DNA of 33,977 nucleotides from the NCBI GenBank assembly GCA_014360805.1, contig JACIWU010000034.1:1-33977 (forward strand), given 5' to 3'. This stretch comes from Chloroflexota bacterium (GTDB lineage: Bacteria; Chloroflexota; Anaerolineae; DTLA01). The position numbers and the translations under genes were made by a program. Positions 25,456 through 33,806 of this stretch are shown piece after piece (the stretch's first letter is position 1; every line of letters starts with the position of its first letter). The notes beneath the pieces are model-generated. The model saw only the letters and a program-made list of their open reading frames with translations, made no database searches and was not told where the DNA came from.

Positions 25456-25484
25456 TTGCAATTCTGTGTTTCTTGTGCTATAAT
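25456..25484 (+). promoter_or_regulatory. Promoter of the gntR gene
   Basis: TTGCAA (25456-25461), a 17-bp spacer ending in TGC (extended -10) and a perfect TATAAT (25479-25484). The predicted start is near 25491, about 55 nt before the GTG at 25546. Confidence 0.75.
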
Positions 25485-25545
25485 GCGTACGAATGGACAG
25501 CACACCGGCATGGCGTATCGGGGTCATTCCCGCCAGGAGGTTTCC

Positions 25546-26220
25546 GTGGCGACTACCCAGCCCGGCGAGACATCCAAATCGGTGATCTACAAACAGTTGC
25601 GGCGGGCCATCATCATGGGGCACCTCAAGCCCGGCCTGAAACTGGACGTGGACGAACTGGCGCGCAAGTATGGCACCAGCGTTACCCCCGTCCGCGACGC
25701 CCTGCAGATGCTGGGCCAGGAAGGCCTCGTAACCATCAAGTCCCGCTCGGGCTACTTCGTTACGCATACCACCCTCAAAGAACTGCGCGATCTCCTGGAC
25801 CTCCGCGAGATTCTGGAAGTCGCCGCCGTGGAGCGCGCCATCGGTCGCATCACCGAGGAGCAGTTGGAGCAACTGGCGCACGTCCACGCCCCCTATACCG
25901 GCGACGACGACGAATCCTACGACCGCTACACCGACGAGAACCGCCGCTTCCACTACCTCCTCGCCAAGGCGTCGGGCAACGACCAACTGGCCGAGACCCT
26001 GGGCCGGCTCCACGACCGCCTGGCCCGTTTCATGGTGCTGCGCCACGCGGGGCGCATTCAGCCCGAAAGCCACGCCCGCATTCTGGAAGCCATCCGCCTG
26101 GGCGACAGGGACAGGGCCATCGCCCTCACGCGCCAGGAACTGAACGCCACCCGCGACGCCATCCTGGACCGCGTGATGCAGGAAGAGGCCGCCAACTGGC
26201 CCGTCGGCGCGATCCGCTGA
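25546..26220 (+). CDS. GntR-family transcriptional regulator, FCD type
   Basis: A 224-residue regulator and the only plus-strand gene. Residues 10-75 are the GntR winged helix (SVIYKQLRRAIIMGHLKPG, LARKYGTSVTPVRDALQML, GYFVTHTTL). Residues 80-215 are an all-helical FCD ligand domain with RDLLDLREILE, DENRRFHYLLAKASGN (possible metal ligands D130, H136) and SHARILEAIRLGD (H176); a C-terminal His ligand is not obvious. GTG at 25546 is preferred because AGGAGG ends 5 nt before it and the promoter lies just upstream; an open frame continues upstream to 25147, but that stretch holds both promoters. It is divergent from the transporter operon, so local and self-regulation is likely. It converges on mttB5 with only 10 bp between stops. 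Confidence 0.93.
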   Translation: MATTQPGETSKSVIYKQLRRAIIMGHLKPGLKLDVDELARKYGTSVTPVRDALQMLGQEGLVTIKSRSGYFVTHTTLKELRDLLDLREILEVAAVERAIGRITEEQLEQLAHVHAPYTGDDDESYDRYTDENRRFHYLLAKASGNDQLAETLGRLHDRLARFMVLRHAGRIQPESHARILEAIRLGDRDRAIALTRQELNATRDAILDRVMQEEAANWPVGAIR

Positions 26221-26230
26221 GCCTCCTCCC

Positions 26231-27670
26231 CTATTCCAGTCTGATGCGAAACTCGCTTCGGATGGCGGCATCCACATCCGCCGGCCATGCTGGCGGCCGC
26301 TGGCCTTCCAGAAGTGCGGCGGCCCGCTCCTGCGCCCGTACGCGGGTATCCCGCCGGCCGCCCTCCTCCCACATGGCGCGGCTCTGGCGGTCGGCCACGC
26401 GCGGGTAGAAGAACTCGCCCCGCATGTGCCGCACCGTGTGCGGGTCCGCCAGGTAATGCCCGCCCGGCCCCACGCGCCCGATGACCTCCACCGCCATCGC
26501 CTCGTCTGTTATGTCAATCCCGCGGAGCGCCCGCATCGCCATCCCCACGATCTCGTCGTCTATCACCGCCTGCTCGGGCGAGACCGCGCTCATGTTCGTT
26601 ACCATGCCGATGGCGTGGTGGATGTAGTTGCACCCACCCATGGCCGCCAGCAAGAACGTTACCATCTTCTCGTACCCCGCCTGGGCGTCGGGAATCTTGG
26701 CGTCGCTCATCCCGCCCGAGCCGTAGATGGGTACGCCGTAGAACTGCGCCATCTGCGCGGCGGCCGCCTGCATCATCCCGAACTCCACCGCCCCGCCCAG
26801 GTATCCGCCGCTTCGCATGTCGGCCACGCCCGGGATATAGCCGGCCAGCACCGGCGTGCCGGGCCGCGCCAACTGGGTCAGCACAATCCCGCTCAACTGC
26901 TCGGCGTTCAGTTGCACCAGCGTCCCCGCCAGCGTTACGGGCGATGTGGAGCCGGCCATCGGCGCCGACGACAGCGCCACCGGCAGGCCCCGCGCGCACC
27001 ATTCCAGCAGGATGTCGGTAACTTCCGTATCCAGGCGCAAGGGGCTGACCATCCAACTCGTGATGGCGGAGATGAAAGGGCGCGCCCGCAGGCGATCTTC
27101 CCCGCCCGCCAGGATCGCGCCCAGACGGATCACCTGTCGCGCGCCCGCCACCGAGTCCACGCCGCCCATCACGTGTTTGCCCGTGCCCCACAGGCACGCG
27201 TAGAACCGATTCACGGGCACGTCCTCGCGCGGCACGTCTGTGGGATACAGGGGCGCGACGACAAAATCGCAATGCTCCAGCGCGTCCGCGAGCCGCGCCA
27301 TCATCGCCACGTCGCGGAGCGTGCACGGGCGCGGCGTGTCGGCCCCCGCATCCAGCACCATCGTGGGCGAGCCGCCCGTGCCCGCGTACACCCGCCTGCC
27401 CTCCAGCACGATGTCGTGCTCGGGCAGCCGCCCGGCCAGCAACACCCGTTGCGGGACGGTCTTCAGCGCGGCGTCCACCATCGCCCGCGGGATGCGCACC
27501 CGGTGGCCGTCCACGGATGCGCCGCCCTCGCGGTACAGGCGCAGCGCCGTCTCGTTCTCCACCAGGATTCCCGTCGTCTCCAGCACCGCCAGCGACGCCC
27601 GGTGAATCTCCTGCACCTGCGCCTGACTCAAGGGACGGTACTGCCCGCCTTCAGGCCCCGGTCGCGCCAT
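26231..27670 (-). CDS. MttB/MtgB-superfamily methyltransferase, paralogue 5
   Basis: Of the six copies, this 479-residue protein looks most like classical MttB/MtgB. Motifs include IHRASLAVLETTGILVENE, GSTSPVTLAGTLVQLNAEQ, SGGMSDAKIPDAQAGYEKM and DEIVGMAMRALRGIDI. There is no in-frame amber codon at the pyrrolysine position or elsewhere. Unlike the others it has NYIHHAIGM instead of the VHDVG block, and GTGGSPTMVLD instead of GSDC. It probably demethylates a betaine- or trimethylamine-like substrate onto the corrinoid protein encoded upstream. The start follows GCAGGAGGTGAAGC. It lies 13 bp after paralogue 6 and ends the methyl-transfer unit. Confidence 0.93.
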   Translation of the reverse strand: MARPGPEGGQYRPLSQAQVQEIHRASLAVLETTGILVENETALRLYREGGASVDGHRVRIPRAMVDAALKTVPQRVLLAGRLPEHDIVLEGRRVYAGTGGSPTMVLDAGADTPRPCTLRDVAMMARLADALEHCDFVVAPLYPTDVPREDVPVNRFYACLWGTGKHVMGGVDSVAGARQVIRLGAILAGGEDRLRARPFISAITSWMVSPLRLDTEVTDILLEWCARGLPVALSSAPMAGSTSPVTLAGTLVQLNAEQLSGIVLTQLARPGTPVLAGYIPGVADMRSGGYLGGAVEFGMMQAAAAQMAQFYGVPIYGSGGMSDAKIPDAQAGYEKMVTFLLAAMGGCNYIHHAIGMVTNMSAVSPEQAVIDDEIVGMAMRALRGIDITDEAMAVEVIGRVGPGGHYLADPHTVRHMRGEFFYPRVADRQSRAMWEEGGRRDTRVRAQERAAALLEGQRPPAWPADVDAAIRSEFRIRLE

Positions 27671-27683
27671 GCTTCACCTCCTG

Positions 27684-29129
27684 CTACTTGCCCGCGCGAC
27701 GCCGCAGCACGGCCCGAATCTCTTCCTCGGCGGCCTCCGGAAGCGGCGGCACCTCATGCTCGCTCAGGATGCGGCGCGCCCGCTCGTTGGCGCGGGCAGC
27801 CATGTCCTTGCCGCCCTTGTCGCGCCACTCGTCGTAGCGCATGCGGTCTATGACGCGCGGGCGGAACTGCGCCCACTTCCAGTTGCGCAGCGTGTGCTCA
27901 TCGGCGAGGAAGCCGCCGCCGGGCGTCGCGCGATGGATGGCCTCGCGGGCCAGCGTGCGCTCGCTCACCTCAACGCCGTTCATGATGAAGCGCACGTCGC
28001 GGATAATCTCATCGGCGATGACCAGCATCTCCATGGACGACGTGGAGCCATACTCTATGTACCCAACATCGTGCACCAGGTTGCAGCGGGTCAGGTAGGC
28101 GGTCATGATGGTGATGGCAGCCTCCAGGCCGGCTTGAGCGTCCACCACTTTGCTGTCGGTGGCCCCCGCCGCGCCCCACGTGGGCAGGCCGTAGAATCGG
28201 GCGATGTCGCACCAGGCCGCCATACCCGTGGGCCATTCGGGCGCGCCGTAACTGACGATGGCCGATTTCATGTCCAGCGCGGCGGTGTTCATGCCGTAGA
28301 GGAACGGCGTGCCGGGCCGCACCAACTGCGTGAGCACAAGCCCCACCAGGCACTCGGCGTTGCCCAGCGCCAGCGCCCCGGCCAACGTGATCGGCCCGCC
28401 ACCCCCCGTGTTCGGCGACGGCGGGTAGGTTACCGGAATCCCCTTCTCGGCGCAGAACAGCAACTTGTCCACCGACTCGTCGGGATACAGCAAGGGCGAG
28501 ATGGACTCGGCGTAGAGCATGAGGAACGGCCGCTCGCGCAGGCGCTGCTCGCTGCCGGCGACGGCGCACGCGATGCGGTAGATGTCCTCCATGTCGCCAC
28601 GATGATTCGCCGTGTACACGTTGGGCTTCACCGACCCGCGAACCATGCCGATGAACCCGTGAATGTATACATCCAGCGGCGGCACGTCCGACGGGTTGCT
28701 CATGGACATGACGCACGAAATCTCGTCCAGGCCATCAATGAGACGCGCGATACGGTACACGTCGTCATACGTGGCCTTGCGGCGTTGGCCGGTCTCCACG
28801 TCAATCGTGAACACGCAGTCCGAACCGCTGCCGAAGAACACGTTGCCGGCTTCCAGGGGCATCACCAACTCGCCCAGGCGGTTGTACATCGGGATGCGCG
28901 ACGGCGCCGAGGCGATGGCGTCCATGACGAGGCGCTCCGGAATCTTGATGCGCCCGTCCGACTCCCAAGCGCCGGCGTCCAGAAGCAATTCCCGCGCTTT
29001 CTCGTTCTTCATCACGATGCCGGTGCGAGACAGGATGTCCAGACTGGCATTGTGAATGGCCAAAATCTGCTCGTCCGACAACATGCGGATCGTTGGACGC
29101 AGTGTCTCAATGGGTATCTGCTCCGACAC
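27684..29129 (-). CDS. MttB/MtgB-superfamily methyltransferase, paralogue 6
   Basis: This 481-residue non-pyrrolysine MttB homologue shows IHNASLDILSRTGIVMKNEK, GSGSDC at 101-105, ATDSKVVDAQAGLEA, NLVHDVGYIEYG and a C terminus with GGGFLADEHTLRNWKW, close to paralogue 1. The start is GTG, preceded by AAAGGAGATTCCT. It is separated from the corrinoid-protein gene by a 341-bp repeat-bearing gap, in which no clear promoter was found; it is followed closely by paralogue 5. Proximity suggests that paralogues 5 and 6 use that corrinoid protein. Substrate unknown. Confidence 0.92.
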   Translation of the reverse strand: MSEQIPIETLRPTIRMLSDEQILAIHNASLDILSRTGIVMKNEKARELLLDAGAWESDGRIKIPERLVMDAIASAPSRIPMYNRLGELVMPLEAGNVFFGSGSDCVFTIDVETGQRRKATYDDVYRIARLIDGLDEISCVMSMSNPSDVPPLDVYIHGFIGMVRGSVKPNVYTANHRGDMEDIYRIACAVAGSEQRLRERPFLMLYAESISPLLYPDESVDKLLFCAEKGIPVTYPPSPNTGGGGPITLAGALALGNAECLVGLVLTQLVRPGTPFLYGMNTAALDMKSAIVSYGAPEWPTGMAAWCDIARFYGLPTWGAAGATDSKVVDAQAGLEAAITIMTAYLTRCNLVHDVGYIEYGSTSSMEMLVIADEIIRDVRFIMNGVEVSERTLAREAIHRATPGGGFLADEHTLRNWKWAQFRPRVIDRMRYDEWRDKGGKDMAARANERARRILSEHEVPPLPEAAEEEIRAVLRRRAGK

Positions 29130-29158
29130 AGGAATCTCCTTTCCACAATGTATATTGC

Positions 29159-29246
29159 GTCATTGCAGAGGCGCGCAGTGCCTTAGTCGAGCCTCCACGT
29201 GACGACGCGCGAAATCGCTCGCCCGCTTTCGGCGTCTCGCAATGAC
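29159..29246. repeat. Imperfect inverted-repeat element upstream of mttB6
   Basis: GTCATTGC (29159-29166) and GCAATGAC (29239-29246) are perfect 8-bp ends of an imperfectly self-complementary stretch of about 88 bp; GAGGCG and GGCGTCTC continue the pairing inward. It has the look of a widespread non-coding extragenic repeat. It directly precedes the mttB6 ribosome binding site. Confidence 0.45.
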
Positions 29247-29356
29247 CGCCCTACGGCGTTGATTGGTTCGGGCGCATTTCAGTTTGGGAAGCAAACCCGT
29301 TGCAATACGCAGACGCCGACCACAGTCGCGGGCTGCTGCACATCCGACGAAGCCAG

Positions 29357-29383
29357 CCCTCGCCGCTGGCTATGCGGCGAGGG
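29357..29383. other. Perfect 10-bp hairpin in the corrinoid-mttB6 gap
   Basis: CCCTCGCCGC and GCGGCGAGGG are perfect arms around a 7-nt loop (TGGCTAT). It could slow or end transcription coming from the corrinoid gene, but no U-tract follows on either strand. Confidence 0.6.
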
Positions 29384-29390
29384 GGCCGTA

Positions 29391-29435
29391 ACCTCACCCA
29401 TCCCCACCCCAGCCTGAGAGCGGTCAGGGTGAGGT
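29391..29435. other. 9-bp inverted repeat after the corrinoid gene
   Basis: ACCTCACCC (29391-29399) and GGGTGAGGT (29427-29435) form 9-bp arms with a 27-nt loop, 36 bp after the corrinoid-protein stop on the minus strand. With the neighbouring hairpin it makes this gap a plausible site of partial termination or mRNA protection. Confidence 0.5.
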
Positions 29436-29470
29436 AGCCTCTGCTCGGCAAACCGGCATGCGCGCGGCGA

Positions 29471-30103
29471 CTACGCCAACTTGCGGGCCACGTCCACGGC
29501 GGTGGCCGCGTCGGGCGCGTAGGCGTCGGCGCCGATCTGCTGGGCGAAGGCCGCCGTTACCGGCGCGCCGCCCACCATGATCTTGACCGAATCCCGTAGC
29601 CCGGCTTCCTGCAGTGCGTCAATGGTGGACTTCATGTTGACCATCGTCGTCGTCAGCAGGGCGCTCATGCCCACGATGCGCGGCTTGTGCTCCTGCACCG
29701 CCTGCACGAAGGCCTCGGGCGCCACGTCCGTGCCCAGGTCCACCGTCTCAAACCCGGCGCCTTCCAGCATCATCTTGACCAGGTTCTTGCCGATGTCGTG
29801 CAGGTCGCCCTTCACCGTGCCGATGACGTACTTGCCCACCGTGGGCGAGTCGCTGGCCGACAGCAGCGGGCGCAGCACGTTCATCCCCGCGTGCATGGCG
29901 CGCGCCGCGATGAGCACTTCGGGCACGAACAGGTCGCCCGCCTTGAAATCCTTGCCCACCTGGTCCATGCCGGCGATGAGGCCGTCCTGGAGAATCTCCT
30001 TCGGCGTCAGGCCCGAGTCCAAAGCCTGCTGCACCAGTTCGGCCACTTCCTCGTCTTCGCCCTCGTACAACTTGGTTGCGATCTTCTGCAGAATGTCTGC
30101 CAT
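29471..30103 (-). CDS. Methyltransferase cognate corrinoid protein (MttC/MtbC type)
   Basis: This 210-residue protein carries the methyl group on cobalamin between methyltransferases. Residues 1-85 are the helical cap (B12-binding_2 domain), and 90-210 are the Rossmann-like B12 domain. The base-off/His-on motif is D100-L-H102-D-I-G105, so H102 should be the lower cobalt ligand; SALLTTT (147-153) and GGAP (178-181) complete the site. The ATG at 30103 follows GGAGGAGGGTATTCC; the frame stays open further upstream but only through the neighbouring gene's end. It is the sole corrinoid protein in the window and would have to serve up to six MttB homologues, or others are encoded elsewhere. It is embedded with its activase candidates and MeTr. 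Confidence 0.97.
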   Translation of the reverse strand: MADILQKIATKLYEGEDEEVAELVQQALDSGLTPKEILQDGLIAGMDQVGKDFKAGDLFVPEVLIAARAMHAGMNVLRPLLSASDSPTVGKYVIGTVKGDLHDIGKNLVKMMLEGAGFETVDLGTDVAPEAFVQAVQEHKPRIVGMSALLTTTMVNMKSTIDALQEAGLRDSVKIMVGGAPVTAAFAQQIGADAYAPDAATAVDVARKLA

Positions 30104-30150
30104 TGGAATACCCTCCTCCGATTGTTTTGAAGTTCTGTATTGTCTTACAC

Positions 30151-32166
30151 TCACCGCGCGGGGCTGGGACGCCCGGCAGCGGTGAAGGTAAGTTCCGTGC
30201 ACAGATACACCTCGTGCCCCCATCCGGCCTGCGCCATCGCGACGCGGTCCTCCCGCGCGATGTGCACATCCACGTCGGCAGCGCCTGCCCGCCGCACCGC
30301 AGCGGCCAGTTCCGCAGGAACCGTCCGCTCAGCGTAGGCGACGCCATCCTCCACGGTCGGGAAGTCGCGCACTTCGCCAGGTAGGTGCACGCGGAACGCC
30401 TCGCCTCCGGGGAGTGGCTGCACCATGACCCGCCACGTCTGAACGACTCCGCCCGCTACGGCTCCGACCGCGTTGGCCACATCGGCGTGGTCTGGGATAA
30501 TCAAATCCGTGTGCAGCATCTCGGCCACCGCCGGCATGTACGCAGCGGCCGGCGCGCCGATAGCCACGATCGGCTCCCGCAGGCCCAGCCGACAGGCCAG
30601 GCTGGAACCGTTGCCGTTGTCGACAGAGCGCGCAAACAGCGCTTCCAGCGCGGGCATCGTCCAATCGGCAGCCACACCCTCGTCGGCGAGGACTTTGGTA
30701 ACCAGTTCCCGCGCGACCTTCTCGGAGACCGCGGCCACCACCCGTTCGCAGAACGCCTCGGCCGTGCAGCCCAGCCTTGCCGCAAGCAACCCCGCGCCCA
30801 CGACCGACGCGCGGGCGTCCCACCGGCGGAAGCGCCCCAGCACATGCAGGGCGTCGGTGGGGGTGAAGCCAGCCCGGGCTACCAGGCCCAGCGCCTCCAG
30901 GCGCTCCAGCCGCCTGAGCGCCACCAGCGGATACCCGCCCTCGCGCAACAGCGCCGTTACAGGGCGCGGCCCATCGGCCAGGCTCCGCAGGAGCGACCGC
31001 TCCTCATCGGCCAGGGCGTTGGCGGGCCGGCGCTGCAGAAGCGCGAACTGCCCGTCCCACGGCTCGTCCGCGCCCTGTGTCGCTTGGCGCTCCAACTCGG
31101 CCACGATGTCGGGATAGTCCGAGGCCAACAGGCACAGCGGAGCCACGCGCCCCGGCCCGATGTGCAGCCGGCGCTCCCCGTCCAGGCGCACCAGGCTGTC
31201 GCCGCCCAGGCCGGTGGTTCGGACGTCCACGGCCTCCACCATCGTCTGCCACTGGCCGACGCGCGCGCCCTCGGGGTTGAGGCGCGGGTGCCCGCCGCGC
31301 AGCGCCGCGATGTCCGTCGTCGTTCCGCCCACGTCTACTACCCACACGTCGCGGCGGCCGGCCAGGTGCCAGGCTCCGACGGCGCTCGCGGCAGGGCCGG
31401 AGAGAATCGTCTCAACGGGCCTGAGCATAGCCCAGTCGGCGCGCACCAGCGAGCCGTCGCCTTTCACCACCATCAGCGGCGCAGAAATCCCCTGTTCGGC
31501 CAACGTGCGCTGAACCGTGGAAATGAGGTCTTGCAAGAGCGGGATAAGGCGCGCGTTGAGCGCCGCCGTCGTCGCCCGCCGCACGGCGTTCAGGCGAACC
31601 GACAGTTCGTGCCCGCACGTTATCGGCAGCGGACGCCCGTCGTCCGAATGCAGCGCGGTCATCTCCTCAATGATGGCGCGCGCGCGAAGTTCGTGCGCGG
31701 GGTTGCGTGCCGCGAAGTAGCCCGAAACCGCGAAGGCCGCCACGCGCCCGATCCGCGATGCCACAGCCTCGCGGACGGCCTGCTCGTCCAGCGGCTCCAC
31801 CTCGTCGCCGATGGCGTCGTGGCCGCCTCGCACATAGACTACATCTGGGGTAACCAGGGCCCCCTCAAACCCGAATTCGCGCATCAGGTCGCGGTCGTAG
31901 CCGATGAGGAGCAGGCACACAGGGCTGCCCTGGCCTTCCACGATGGCGTTGGTGGCCAGCGTCGTGGACAGCGCCACCAGACTCACGCGCGACGCTGCCA
32001 CAGCCCCCTGCGACAGCACCGCCGCGATGGCCTTGCCAATGCCCACCGACAAATCCCAGCGCGTCGTCAGAGCCTTGGCCGAATGGAGCACCTGGCCCGT
32101 GCCTTCGTCCACCAGCACGGCGTCGGTGTATGTCCCGCCCGTGTCAATGCCGAGCGCGATGGTCAT
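30151..32166 (-). CDS. Hydantoinase A/oxoprolinase-family ASKHA ATPase
   Basis: This 671-residue protein starts with the family phosphate-binding loop LGIDTGGTYTDAVLVDEG. STTLATNAIVEGQG and a second nucleotide motif VVDVGGTTTDIAAL follow. A helical stretch in the second half (around GPRPVTALLREGGYP) looks winged-helix-like, and the C-terminal part ends with ADVANAVGAVAGG and a beta-rich tail. Classical members hydrolyse hydantoins or 5-oxoproline with ATP and normally pair with a HyuB subunit, which is absent here. The gene overlaps a MetH-activation-like gene by ATGA and sits beside the corrinoid gene, so an ATP-dependent role in corrinoid activation is an attractive inference; N-methylhydantoin hydrolysis is the alternative. 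The ATG at 32166 is preferred over a much longer frame that would cover the neighbour. Confidence 0.85.
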   Translation of the reverse strand: MTIALGIDTGGTYTDAVLVDEGTGQVLHSAKALTTRWDLSVGIGKAIAAVLSQGAVAASRVSLVALSTTLATNAIVEGQGSPVCLLLIGYDRDLMREFGFEGALVTPDVVYVRGGHDAIGDEVEPLDEQAVREAVASRIGRVAAFAVSGYFAARNPAHELRARAIIEEMTALHSDDGRPLPITCGHELSVRLNAVRRATTAALNARLIPLLQDLISTVQRTLAEQGISAPLMVVKGDGSLVRADWAMLRPVETILSGPAASAVGAWHLAGRRDVWVVDVGGTTTDIAALRGGHPRLNPEGARVGQWQTMVEAVDVRTTGLGGDSLVRLDGERRLHIGPGRVAPLCLLASDYPDIVAELERQATQGADEPWDGQFALLQRRPANALADEERSLLRSLADGPRPVTALLREGGYPLVALRRLERLEALGLVARAGFTPTDALHVLGRFRRWDARASVVGAGLLAARLGCTAEAFCERVVAAVSEKVARELVTKVLADEGVAADWTMPALEALFARSVDNGNGSSLACRLGLREPIVAIGAPAAAYMPAVAEMLHTDLIIPDHADVANAVGAVAGGVVQTWRVMVQPLPGGEAFRVHLPGEVRDFPTVEDGVAYAERTVPAELAAAVRRAGAADVDVHIAREDRVAMAQAGWGHEVYLCTELTFTAAGRPSPAR

Positions 32167-32870
32167 TCGGCATCCTCCCGCCTGCGCCAGCAGGTGTCGG
32201 CCAGGGCACAGGCGCGGCACAGCGCCCCGACGTGGGCGGACGAAAAGCCAGGCCCCACGCCGATAAGTCCCGAGCAAGATTTGTGCGGGCGCAGAACGCA
32301 GTAGGGCGACAACTCCACGCCGATGTCGGCGAGGGGCAAGAGCGCACACAAATCCCGCTGCCCGTCCACGGGCCATCCCACCAGCGACCCAGGGCTGAGC
32401 GCAGGCGACACACCCCATCCCTCCGCGGCCGCGCGCTGCTCGGCGATGGTTCGCACCGCCTCGCCCACCGCTCCCAGCACGAGGACGCCTGCGGTGTCCA
32501 GCATGAACGCCAGCAGGGCCTGGCCCTGTCGGTGCAGGTCGTTCACCCGCATCTCCAGTTCCAGCCCGATGGTCCACACGGCCACGAGGACGCGACGCGC
32601 CTCTCGTACAAACGCCGCACCCTGCCCCATCTTCAGTTCGCGCGCCCCGTTGGATGTGCGTAGCACAAGGGCGTCGTCCGACGCGCCGGCCACCTCAAAC
32701 TCGTCCCAGACCGCCACCGGACGGGCCAAATCCAGCGCCATCAGCGCCGCCATGTCGGCGGCTTGGCGCGCCAGCGGGCTGTGGGATTTGCGGTGGCCCG
32801 CGCGCACCTGGGATTCCAGGATGGCCTCCGACGTCAGGGTTATGGGAATGTCGCGCACGATGGTCGCCAT
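32163..32870 (-). CDS. MetH activation-domain-like protein with C-terminal Cys cluster
   Basis: A 235-residue protein resembling stand-alone vitamin B12-dependent methionine synthase activation domains. The block SPGSLVGWPVDGQ, then IGVELSPYCVLRPHKSCSG and LIGVGPGF, matches the region that in MetH binds S-adenosylmethionine during reductive methylation of cobalamin. C199, C218, C221 and C227 (CRACALADTC at the end) could hold an Fe-S cluster. No signal or membrane segment. The start follows GAGGAG; the stop overlaps the ASKHA ATPase start (ATGA). Probable role: reactivation of oxidised Co(II) corrinoid for the methyltransferases. This rests on partial motif resemblance and context. Confidence 0.75.
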   Translation of the reverse strand: MATIVRDIPITLTSEAILESQVRAGHRKSHSPLARQAADMAALMALDLARPVAVWDEFEVAGASDDALVLRTSNGARELKMGQGAAFVREARRVLVAVWTIGLELEMRVNDLHRQGQALLAFMLDTAGVLVLGAVGEAVRTIAEQRAAAEGWGVSPALSPGSLVGWPVDGQRDLCALLPLADIGVELSPYCVLRPHKSCSGLIGVGPGFSSAHVGALCRACALADTCWRRREDAE

Positions 32871-32902
32871 TCGGCTCCTCGTGGAGAGTCGCCCGCGCCG
32901 CG

Positions 32903-33775
32903 CTACTTGGCTTGCGCAGCCTTGAGGCGTTTCTTGTAGTCCTTCAAGTACCGCATGGCGTAATCATCGCGGCCCAGGATGAGATCGGTCGCCAGAATCG
33001 CAGGCCGCACCTTGGCCGCGTCCACAATCGGGCAGTTGACGCCGCGCAGGATGGCCATGGCCAGGAAGACGCCGTTGATGGTCTCGCGCTCGGGCAGGCC
33101 GAACGAGATGTTGCTGGCGCCCAGGGTCATGTTCACGCCCAACTCCTCGCGCACCATGCGGATGGCGTCCAGCGTTACCAGGCCGGCGCGGGAATCGGCG
33201 CCCACGGTGAGGGCCAGGCAGTCAATGACCACATCCTGGCGCGGGATGCCCATGGCTTCGGCGCGCTCCACGATGCGGCGGGCCACCGCCAGGCGGCCGT
33301 CCGCGGTCGGCGGAATGCCCTGCTCGTCCATGGCAAGCCCGATGACGGCGGCGCCGAATTCGGCCACCAGCGGCAGGACGCGGTCCAGGCTGGCCGGTTC
33401 GCCGTTGACCGAGTTCACCAGCGGCTTGCCGTTGGGGGCCAACTCGCGGTACAGGCCCAGCGCCGCGCGCAAGGCGGCGGGGTTGGCGCTGTCTATGCAG
33501 AGTGGAACGTCCACCGTCTCGGCCACCAGTCGCACGGCCTTCGGCAACAGGTCCACCTCGTCAACGCCGGCGGCGCCCACATTCACGTCCAGAACGTCGG
33601 CGCCGGCGTCTACCTGGGCCTCGGCTTCCTGGCGCACGATGTCCAGGTTGCCCTCGGCCAGGGCCGCAGCCAAGCGCTTCTTGCCGGTGGGGTTGATTCG
33701 CTCGCCGATGAGGACGGTGGGCCTGTCGGGGCTAATGACTACGGTCTTGCGGGCACTCCTCAGGACTGTCTCCAT
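32903..33775 (-). CDS. Methyltetrahydrofolate:corrinoid methyltransferase (MtgA/AcsE/MetH-like)
   Basis: A 290-residue pterin-binding TIM barrel that moves a methyl group between corrinoid protein and tetrahydrofolate. Family signatures are LIGERINPTGKKRL, AGADVLDVNVG, LCIDSANPAALRAAL, LVNSVNGEPASLDR and LGASNISFGLPER, the last including the Asn that binds the pterin in homologues. In MtgA systems it makes methyl-THF from methyl-corrinoid, feeding one-carbon metabolism or the Wood-Ljungdahl pathway. ATGs at 33781 and 33775 are both open; 33775 has the better 6-nt spacing to GGAG. It heads the methyl-transfer cluster, downstream of an IclR-type regulator. Confidence 0.95.
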   Translation of the reverse strand: METVLRSARKTVVISPDRPTVLIGERINPTGKKRLAAALAEGNLDIVRQEAEAQVDAGADVLDVNVGAAGVDEVDLLPKAVRLVAETVDVPLCIDSANPAALRAALGLYRELAPNGKPLVNSVNGEPASLDRVLPLVAEFGAAVIGLAMDEQGIPPTADGRLAVARRIVERAEAMGIPRQDVVIDCLALTVGADSRAGLVTLDAIRMVREELGVNMTLGASNISFGLPERETINGVFLAMAILRGVNCPIVDAAKVRPAILATDLILGRDDYAMRYLKDYKKRLKAAQAK

Positions 33776-33806
33776 ACGCATCTCCTACATTGGCATGATG
33801 GGCATA

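Noticed and set aside
25147-25545. N-terminal extension of the GntR regulator to position 25147
   Set aside because: The extension covers both divergent promoters and the operator. GTG 25546 has AGGAGG and the GntR domain begins about ten residues after it.
30385-32304. 639-residue plus-strand open frame opposite the hydantoinase-like gene
   Set aside because: Arg/His/Gln-rich shadow without motifs, on the opposite strand of a clear ASKHA protein.
32167-32577. 808-residue version of the hydantoinase-like protein
   Set aside because: The extra N terminus lies inside the neighbouring gene in another frame. The family starts at the LGIDTGGT loop, and ATG 32166 gives a typical ATGA overlap.
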